From Clostridia bacterium (GTDB lineage: Bacteria > Bacillota > Clostridia > UMGS1810), in contig JAFYUA010000062.1 of NCBI GenBank assembly GCA_017549745.1, positions 1-10,001 on the forward strand: DNA of 10,001 bases, given 5' to 3'. Under the pieces are notes generated by a model, which had not been told where the DNA came from, searched no databases, and was given only the letters and a program-made list of their open reading frames with translations. Shown in pieces: positions 1 to 4,549 of this stretch (position 1 is its first letter; each line of letters opens with the position of its first letter). A program made the position numbers and the translations under genes.

Positions 1-679
1 AAATCGAAAAAATCCAGCTAAATAAAGTGCTGCTGAAAACATTTATAATTCCGATGAACAAAAAACGAAAAAACTCAGGCGTGTAGAATAGATTTTTGAT
101 TTTTTGTGTGTTTGATAAAACATAATCATTCCAAGAAATTATATGATTTCTGTTGACTAAATATGCTTTTTTTGAATTTTTAGCCATAACTCTATCCGAC
201 AAGGAATCTGAATAAAATGAGTCTATATTGAAAATATCATACAGCTCTTTAAATCTTTTTAACTTTTCGGCTCCATAGCAGTTGGGTGTCAAAAAGGTTC
301 CGTCTTCTTCACTTACAACAGTACATATACAGTTTCCAACAGAAAATCTTTTCATACAAGAACTAACCAAAAATTCCGGTGATGCGGACACTATAATATC
401 GGTTTTGCTTTTTTGCTTAATATACCAAGGCCTGACTTTAGATATGTTTTTGTCCCAAAATCTTTCAACTGCATATTTAGTATTAATATCCCTTACGAAA
501 GAAAAAAATTTTTCCTTAAAGCTTACTTTGTCACATAAACCTAGCATGTACTTTGTAAGCCAAAATAATTGAAAAGGTATGTATTTAACAAGTGAAGGCT
601 TGCTTTTTAAACAAAAAAGATAAAAATCTAAGCTACTATCCCCAGAATATATTGTTTTATCAAAATCATATACATTCAA
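1..679 (-). CDS. HAD-family phosphatase fused to a GtrA-like membrane domain (partial, runs off the left edge)
   Basis: I translated this frame by hand; it has no early ATG and uses TTG at 679-677, nine bases after an AGGGG ribosome binding site. The protein begins LNVYDFDKTIYSGDS. The HAD motifs are present in order: DFDKT (residues 5-9, nucleophile and acid/base Asp), SASP (motif II), a lysine in GAEKLKRF (motif III) and SDSLSD (motif IV). This is the HAD-IB, phosphoserine-phosphatase-like pattern. After about residue 200 a hydrophobic stretch begins with FFRFLFIGIINVFSS, which resembles the first helix of GtrA proteins, the proposed flippases of polyprenyl-phosphate-linked sugars. The gene starts 15 bp after the UbiA gene ends and is clearly in the same operon. 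A phosphatase acting on polyprenyl-phosphoribose 5-phosphate, coupled to flipping, would fit; that is inference. The rest of the GtrA domain lies outside the window. Confidence 0.8.
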   Translation of the reverse strand, partial: MNVYDFDKTIYSGDSSLDFYLFCLKSKPSLVKYIPFQLFWLTKYMLGLCDKVSFKEKFFSFVRDINTKYAVERFWDKNISKVRPWYIKQKSKTDIIVSASPEFLVSSCMKRFSVGNCICTVVSEEDGTFLTPNCYGAEKLKRFKELYDIFNIDSFYSDSLSDRVMAKNSKKAYLVNRNHIISWNDYVLSNTQKIKNLFYTPEFFRFLFIGIINVFSSTLFSWIFSI

Positions 680-694
680 AATATTTTTCCCCTA

Positions 695-1531
695 TCATAA
701 AATGTATAAAGCAGAAAATATATAAATGGTATAAACCAATCCCAACACTAAGATGAGCTTATCACTTAAAAGTATGGATACAGGATCGCCATCCACCTCT
801 CTTTCAATATTAAAGCTATATTTCATTGATATTATCAGCACAAGAGGCACTGTTACTAAAAAACTTGTATTTTTATTGGCAGCCCATAAAGCGTAAAAGG
901 TGTTTAATAAAGCCATACACACATACATATTCTTGTCAAGAAACTCGTAACTATATAGTCCTAAAACATCTCTGGTCTCACTTCCAGTTGATTTAAGCTC
1001 GTTGCGCCGCTTACCAAATGCCATATAGAAAGCTCCTGTAATAACAGTCAAATAGAGCCAAGTTGAAATAGTGATATTGGTTATTACGGCACCATATATC
1101 ATTCGTATAAAAAAACCGGAAACTAAAATAGTTATATCTATTAATGGTTTGGCTTTTAATTTTTTCGAATACAAATAATTCAATACTAAATATATCAGTA
1201 TGCATATTGCAGATGTCAAATTCAAAAATATTATTTGCGATATCACAGAGATAACAAAGCATACTATAGCAAGTATGGATGCATTTTTTATACTTATATC
1301 TCCACTGGCAACAGGACGGTTCTTCTTTATAGGATGAAGTCTGTCATTTTCCACATCGCAAATATCATTAACGATATAAACTGCTGAGCTTATCAGGGAA
1401 AAAACTAAAAATCCTGTGACGGCATGAAAAAACACAGAAAAGTTCAGCATTTTCCCGCTAAATAAAAGTGGGCAAAAAACAAGAAAATTTTTAACATAAT
1501 GTTTTACTCTCATTAATTTCAGATATTTCAT
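695..1531 (-). CDS. UbiA-family prenyltransferase, decaprenyl-phosphate phosphoribosyltransferase type
   Basis: This is a 278-residue integral membrane protein with about eight to nine predicted helices. Residues 55-63 form the Asp-rich motif NDICDVEND, followed by RLHPIKKNRPVASG. Further family signatures are YSKKLKAKPLIDI (121-133), FGKRRNELK (172-180), a RDVLGLYS segment near 187 and GDPVSILLSDK (248-258). The HPxKxxRPxASG and DPxxxLLxDK patterns are those of enzymes that move phosphoribose from PRPP to polyprenyl phosphate (Rv3806c/UbiA of mycobacteria) rather than of quinone or heme prenyltransferases. The chosen ATG at 1531 has AAAGGA upstream at good spacing; the frame stays open to 1579, but that adds a hydrophilic lead not typical of the family. 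The start overlaps the end of the upstream glycosyltransferase gene by 41 bp, so translational coupling is likely. The family call is firm; the exact lipid and sugar are inferred. Confidence 0.85.
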   Translation of the reverse strand: MKYLKLMRVKHYVKNFLVFCPLLFSGKMLNFSVFFHAVTGFLVFSLISSAVYIVNDICDVENDRLHPIKKNRPVASGDISIKNASILAIVCFVISVISQIIFLNLTSAICILIYLVLNYLYSKKLKAKPLIDITILVSGFFIRMIYGAVITNITISTWLYLTVITGAFYMAFGKRRNELKSTGSETRDVLGLYSYEFLDKNMYVCMALLNTFYALWAANKNTSFLVTVPLVLIISMKYSFNIEREVDGDPVSILLSDKLILVLGLVYTIYIFSALYIL

Positions 1532-2858
1532 AGTCTTTTTCCTTTGTTTGATTAGTTGTTCCAAGAAATAGAGATGCATACATCATAAATACCGGAATAT
1601 ATGGGAAGTGATATCTTGCACCACCTACTATTATAAGAGTAATGGATGTCCCAATAAATAAACTTAACATATATGGTGCAAATCCACGCCACACATTATA
1701 TTTAATCGAAAATCCAAAGCCTATTAAAAATAATACAAATATAAGCATATACCAAATCTGATTAAACAAAACCAACAAGTCTGCAAACAAAAATGGCTTA
1801 TCTGTTTTGTTCGTAACTTTGGCATATATAGATTTTATGTAATCAATTCCTCCCGTTTCAACTTTGTTATTATAGAATGAAGAACCAGAGTACGTTTCGG
1901 TAGAAAACAAATAGAATATTTTTTTAGGGATTTGAGATATATATTTTCCGGGATTATTTATAATCCACTCAACAGACTGTTTTTTGTAAAAATTATCTAC
2001 ATCTCTAAAACTCATGTTTTTTCTTTGCTCTTTTGGTATAGGAGCAATATCGCTTACATCCATATAACTGCCGTCTGCATTGCCATGCGCTGACATCATC
2101 AGATTAACTCCTAAAGTTGTAGATTGATATACAAAATATCCACAATTTAAATATGTTAAGGTGCCTATAAGCAGAACAACTGAAATATATGAAGCAATGG
2201 GTTTCCATATATGTATGAGAGTTCTTCTATAAATAATTATACATATCAATCCAATCATAAAAGCTATCCCCAAGGGTCTGATCCAATTTGCCATTGCTAA
2301 AAGAATACCTGATAAAATATACGAGAACTTCTTTTTAGAGTAAGCCAGTGCGAAGGAAAGATAACATAAAGCAGAAAAAGGCAGCTCTGTTCTTAAATGA
2401 ACAATTTCACTCCAAAATGTATTTAAGAGACAGAATAAAATAACAAACCAACACAATACTTTACTTGAATCAAGAGTTTTTTTTATAATATACAAACATG
2501 AGAATAGTATTATTTGAGTAAATAATATATTCAAATAATATAAGACCCTGATATTTCCAAATAGTCTCAAACACAATATAACAAGATTAATGTATCCATT
2601 GCCAAATAGGTAATCTGAATTTATGTTTAAAGTAGAGGGATACCATTCATTTCTTTCAGCTAATTTAGTTGCAATAGACAAATAAGTTGCAGAATCAGAA
2701 ATTTGTTTTCCAGAAAATGAAATCAGCATCATAAGCTGGGCAGTTAATAATAAAATCCAGCATAGCAAACTAACTATATATAATGAGCGAGGAACCGTGT
2801 GTTTTTTGCTATTTAGCGAATCGTCTTTCATCATATTTGTGCCTAATAATTTTTTCAT
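1491..2858 (-). CDS. GT-C fold membrane glycosyltransferase (family 39/PMT-like)
   Basis: The 455-residue protein has about ten or more hydrophobic segments. A first helix near residues 27-47 is followed by an outside loop with a likely catalytic Asp in SDSATYLSIA (about 55-64), the layout of GT-C enzymes that take sugars from polyprenyl-phosphate donors. Other family-like features are NWIRPLGIAF in the middle and GGARYHFPYIPVFMMYA near the C-terminus, equivalent to the usual RYxxPxxP segment. A soluble loop of roughly 100 residues (about 255-355) lies before the last helices. The ATG at 2858 has AAAGGGG eight bases upstream. It is the first gene of the leftward operon, read from the consensus promoter at 2892-2920. 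Its partners make a polyprenyl-phospho-pentose type product, so it is probably the transferase that uses it; the acceptor is unknown. Sequence similarity within this fold is low, so the substrate cannot be named. Confidence 0.7.
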   Translation of the reverse strand: MKKLLGTNMMKDDSLNSKKHTVPRSLYIVSLLCWILLLTAQLMMLISFSGKQISDSATYLSIATKLAERNEWYPSTLNINSDYLFGNGYINLVILCLRLFGNIRVLYYLNILFTQIILFSCLYIIKKTLDSSKVLCWFVILFCLLNTFWSEIVHLRTELPFSALCYLSFALAYSKKKFSYILSGILLAMANWIRPLGIAFMIGLICIIIYRRTLIHIWKPIASYISVVLLIGTLTYLNCGYFVYQSTTLGVNLMMSAHGNADGSYMDVSDIAPIPKEQRKNMSFRDVDNFYKKQSVEWIINNPGKYISQIPKKIFYLFSTETYSGSSFYNNKVETGGIDYIKSIYAKVTNKTDKPFLFADLLVLFNQIWYMLIFVLFLIGFGFSIKYNVWRGFAPYMLSLFIGTSITLIIVGGARYHFPYIPVFMMYASLFLGTTNQTKEKDYEISEINESKTLC

Positions 2859-2891
2859 TATCTATACCCCTTTGGAGTTGTTATCACCAAT

Positions 2892-2920
2892 ATTATACTC
2901 AACCTTTGAGTAATTGTCAA
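2892..2920 (-). promoter_or_regulatory. Consensus promoter of the leftward glycan operon
   Basis: On the minus strand TTGACA (2920-2915) is followed by exactly 17 bp and TATAAT (2897-2892), a perfect match to the primary sigma-factor consensus. The expected transcript start near 2885 leaves a leader of about 27 bases with AAAGGGG before the ATG at 2858. Such a strong promoter would be expected to need repression, and an operator palindrome covers its spacer. Confidence 0.85.
2896..2912. promoter_or_regulatory. Operator palindrome O1 (TACTCA-N5-TGAGTA)
   Basis: TACTCA, five bases (ACCTT), then TGAGTA: a perfect six-base inverted repeat of 17 bp total. It covers nearly all of the spacer and the first two bases of the -10 of the leftward promoter. 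Its exact recurrence at 2921-2937 with a different core, next to an XRE gene, marks it as a likely binding site for that regulator. Binding here would block RNA polymerase at the glycan operon. Confidence 0.75.
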
Positions 2921-2943
2921 TACTCAAAAACTGAGTATGTTAT
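2914..2943 (+). promoter_or_regulatory. Probable promoter of the XRE regulator gene
   Basis: TTGTCA (2914-2919), an 18-bp spacer and TGTTAT (2938-2943) point rightward towards the regulator gene. The match is weaker than that of the opposing promoter. Its -35 is built from the same seven bases (TTGTCAA, whose complement reads TTGACAA), so the two promoters lie back to back. The second operator palindrome fills the spacer, which suggests autoregulation. TATTAT at 2941-2946 is an alternative -10 with poor spacing. Confidence 0.55.
2921..2937. promoter_or_regulatory. Operator palindrome O2 (TACTCA-N5-TGAGTA)
   Basis: This is the second copy of the 17-bp palindrome, with core AAAAC, centred 25 bp from O1. 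It lies within the spacer of the rightward promoter and directly upstream of the leftward -35. Only the six-base arms are shared between the two copies, while the five-base cores differ, as expected when a dimer reads the arms. Confidence 0.75.
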
Positions 2944-2981
2944 TATGTTTGTAAGAAATAATAATCAAGAGGGCATCTAAT

Positions 2982-3200
2982 ATGGATTACAGAGTGAGGA
3001 TCAAAAATCTTCGGGAAGACAATGACTATACTCAGGCATATGTTGGTAAAGTGTTGCGAAAATCTCAGCAAGGATACAATCATATAGAAGCAGGAAGATC
3101 GGAATTGAAGATTGAGGATTTGGCTATTTTGTGCAAGCTATATAATGTTTCTGCTGACTACATTATAGGTTTAACAAACAAACCAAAGAATTTAGAGTAA
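2982..3200 (+). CDS. Small XRE-family helix-turn-helix transcriptional regulator
   Basis: The 72-residue protein is little more than one Cro/C1-type HTH domain (about residues 5-62). The helix-turn-helix follows YTQAYVGKVLRKSQQGYNHI, and the typical tail LAILCKLYNVSADYIIGLTN follows it. There is no ligand-binding, dimerisation-extension or peptidase domain, so any signal sensing must come from elsewhere or from its own level. The ATG at 2982 has AAGAGGG about eight bases upstream. It is transcribed away from the glycan operon across a 123-bp region holding two identical palindromic half-site pairs. I infer that it is a dimeric repressor of both the operon and itself. It shares the AT-rich composition of the operon and presumably travelled with it. 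Confidence 0.88.
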   Translation: MDYRVRIKNLREDNDYTQAYVGKVLRKSQQGYNHIEAGRSELKIEDLAILCKLYNVSADYIIGLTNKPKNLE

Positions 3201-3215
3201 TGGTTATCATGTCAC

Positions 3216-3269
3216 AAACGCGAAAAGAGCAGCAAAAACCGCATGGCTTTTGCTGCTCTTTTCGCGTTT
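3216..3269. terminator. Bidirectional hairpin between convergent genes
   Basis: A 22-bp perfect inverted repeat (3216-3237 and 3248-3269) encloses a 10-base loop. The stem core CGCGAAAAGAGCAGC is flanked by AAAA and TTTT runs on both sides, so each strand yields a stable hairpin with a short U run. It lies between the ends of the XRE gene and the leftward 60-residue gene, where a shared terminator is expected. It is also close to the change in base composition. Confidence 0.8.
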
Positions 3270-3277
3270 TGAAAGGG

Positions 3278-3460
3278 TCAGAAATGGCGTCTGCCCGATG
3301 AAGGCGCGCCAAAATCATATATATCCATATAATTTTCAAGCTCGTCTTCGTTTTCGGGCGGCACAGTAATCAGCCCTGTGCACTCTGTGGCAGAGCATAC
3401 TTTGAGCGCGTCAAATTTGTCGGGCTTTTCGTCTTTGAAAAAAGGTCTTTTTTCGTTCAT
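3278..3460 (-). CDS. Small conserved-looking protein of unknown function (60 aa)
   Basis: I do not recognise a named family. The ATG at 3460 is preceded at six bases by GGGGAGG, a near-perfect ribosome binding site; the frame is open to a GTG at 3475, but that start would put this site inside the gene. The protein begins MNEKRPFFKDEKPDKFDALK and has a central CSATECTGLI segment with two Cys four residues apart (CxxxxC), then an acidic stretch (PENEDELENYMDIYDF) and a basic tail (SGRRHF). No signal peptide or membrane segment is visible. It looks like a small cytosolic protein. The strong start signal and ordered composition favour a real gene. Its transcript must pass or start just below the terminator at 3482-3516. 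Confidence 0.65.
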   Translation of the reverse strand: MNEKRPFFKDEKPDKFDALKVCSATECTGLITVPPENEDELENYMDIYDFGAPSSGRRHF

Positions 3461-3481
3461 GATTTTCCTCCCCACGGGACA

Positions 3482-3516
3482 TAAAAACTCCCACAGATAG
3501 TTTTGTCTGTGGGAGT
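3482..3516 (-). terminator. Rho-independent terminator of the YihY gene
   Basis: Read on the minus strand, an 11-bp perfect stem (3516-3506 with 3497-3487, ACTCCCACAGA and its complement) with an eight-base loop is followed at once by a run of five T. It begins only four bases after the YihY stop codon. It ends about 20 bases before the start of the 60-residue gene, so it also lies in that gene's leader. Confidence 0.88.
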
Positions 3517-3520
3517 ATAA

Positions 3521-4360
3521 TTATTCTTTCAGCTTTTCAATTCTTTTCTGGTATATCATGGCATTAATTTTGGCACCTGAGAGCATCGACATGCCCGTGA
3601 TATATATCCACATTATCATACACGCAAAGCCTGCAAGCGAGCCGTAGATTATCTCATACTGCGGAAAATTATTGACATACAGAGCAAAGAGCATCGACGC
3701 CACATACCACGCTAAAGTGGTGAATAACGCACCCGGAATCACATCTTTAACGCGAAGTCTTGCTGCAGGCAGCGCCCTGAACAGTGCTGACACCACAAAG
3801 CTGATAAACACCAATATTACAAGATAACGCGATATGTTCCAGATGGCGAGCAGGTCTTGGCTTGAGGTGAGCTTCACCAAAAGCGCGCCTATAAGCTTAC
3901 CAAAGATGATGAGACCAAAGCTTGCTATTATGGAAATGTAGATAAAAAATGCAAAAATCAAAGTTATGATATGATATTGTATAAATCCTCTGTCACTTTT
4001 CACTTTATAAAAACGGTCAAGAGCTTTTTTCAACCCGCCTACAAATCCCGAGAGTGTAAAAAGCGAAAACGCACCTGTGATTGCAATGACCGCCGTTGAG
4101 CGCGTGCGGCTCACAAGCATTTTGATGAGAAGCTTTGCAAGCTTGTTTGGAAGAGCGCCCAAAGCCACGAGCACCGCGTCGGTGTAGTTCTGACTGATTG
4201 CCGATGCCACAGTGAACACAAGCAGAATCATGGGCAGAAAGCTTGAGAGCAGATAAAAGCTCATCTCGGCAGTGAGCCCAAAAAAGTCACCATCGGTAAA
4301 ATCATGGCATATATTCTGAATCTTTGCAAACAAATTCTTGATTTTTGATGTCATAAGCAT
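3521..4360 (-). CDS. YihY/BrkB family integral membrane protein
   Basis: The 279-residue length matches the YihY/virulence-factor BrkB family (once misnamed ribonuclease BN). About six membrane helices are visible. Family landmarks are FGLTAEMSFYLLSSFLPMIL (about 27-46), AFSLFTLSGFVGGLKKALDRFY (about 96-117), and a C-terminal PGALFTTLAWYVASMLFALYV followed by YGSLAGFACMIMWIYITG and LSGAKINAM. The biochemical role of the family is not settled; it is a membrane protein sometimes proposed to be a transporter. The ATG at 4360 has AAAGGA five bases upstream; a second ATG two codons later is a possible alternative. It is divergent from ftsK and closed by its own terminator. Composition is nearer to the core genes than to the AT-rich segment. 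Confidence 0.9.
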   Translation of the reverse strand: MLMTSKIKNLFAKIQNICHDFTDGDFFGLTAEMSFYLLSSFLPMILLVFTVASAISQNYTDAVLVALGALPNKLAKLLIKMLVSRTRSTAVIAITGAFSLFTLSGFVGGLKKALDRFYKVKSDRGFIQYHIITLIFAFFIYISIIASFGLIIFGKLIGALLVKLTSSQDLLAIWNISRYLVILVFISFVVSALFRALPAARLRVKDVIPGALFTTLAWYVASMLFALYVNNFPQYEIIYGSLAGFACMIMWIYITGMSMLSGAKINAMIYQKRIEKLKE

Positions 4361-4393
4361 ATATATCCTTTCGGGTGATATATTACTACATTA

Positions 4394-4399
4394 ATTATA
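4394..4399 (-). promoter_or_regulatory. Possible -10 element for the YihY gene
   Basis: On the minus strand TATAAT (4399-4394) lies 33 bp before the ATG at 4360. No good -35 is found at 16 to 18 bp; the sequence there (TGGTAA) matches only half of the consensus. The position is right for a promoter, but the call rests on the -10 alone. Confidence 0.35.
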
Positions 4400-4502
4400 T
4401 CTCATTCTGAGCGAAATTACCATACGCAATATATTGTCAGTTGTGCACAAAAATAATGGCTGATATATGTTCAAAAAGTATATACATTTGACTTTTAAAA
4501 TA

Positions 4503-4511
4503 TGTTATAAT
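4503..4511 (+). promoter_or_regulatory. Extended -10 promoter for ftsK
   Basis: TGTTATAAT (4503-4511) is a consensus -10 with the TG extension, which can work without a good -35. It lies 38 bp before the ATG at 4550, leaving an AAAGG ribosome binding site in the leader. TTGACT at 4488-4493 is only 12 bp from it, but is 17 bp from TATGTT (4511-4516), an alternative pairing. Confidence 0.55.
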
Positions 4512-4549
4512 ATGTTTGTATTATTATGCTTAAATGAAAGGTCAAACCT

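Larger units (their letters stand above)
1..3205. other. AT-rich accessory segment with glycan-lipid operon and its regulator
   Basis: The DNA from the left edge to about base 3205 is visibly much richer in A and T than the rest of the window, both within genes and between them. Codons ending in A or T predominate (AAA, TTT, ATA), whereas the ftsK, ygiQ and folD genes prefer GGC, GCC and CTC. The change falls at the end of the XRE regulator gene, next to the 22-bp inverted repeat at 3216-3269. The segment carries three envelope-glycan genes and a dedicated regulator, a typical cargo of exchangeable surface-polysaccharide loci. No integrase, transposase or attachment repeat is visible, and the left border lies outside the window. 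Horizontal acquisition is an inference from composition and gene content. Confidence 0.5.

Noticed and set aside
282..572. Plus-strand 96-codon open frame
   Set aside because: It lies opposite the HAD-GtrA gene, which has clear motifs and a ribosome binding site; no homology or start signal on the plus strand.
1532..1579. Longer UbiA start at 1579
   Set aside because: It adds 16 hydrophilic residues not seen in the family and deepens the overlap with the upstream gene; the ATG at 1531 has the better ribosome binding site.
2783..2980. Plus-strand 65-codon open frame
   Set aside because: It crosses the glycosyltransferase start and the whole divergent promoter region, including both operators, and has no recognisable protein features.
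3027..3036. A further TACTCA half-site inside the XRE gene
   Set aside because: No matching TGAGTA follows at the five-base spacing, so it is probably a chance match.
3461..3475. GTG start at 3475 for the 60-residue protein
   Set aside because: The GGGGAGG ribosome binding site would be inside the gene; it is ideally placed for the ATG at 3460.
4488..4511. TTGACT paired with TATAAT as the ftsK promoter
   Set aside because: The spacer is only 12 bp. The extended -10 alone, or TTGACT with TATGTT at 17 bp, is more plausible.
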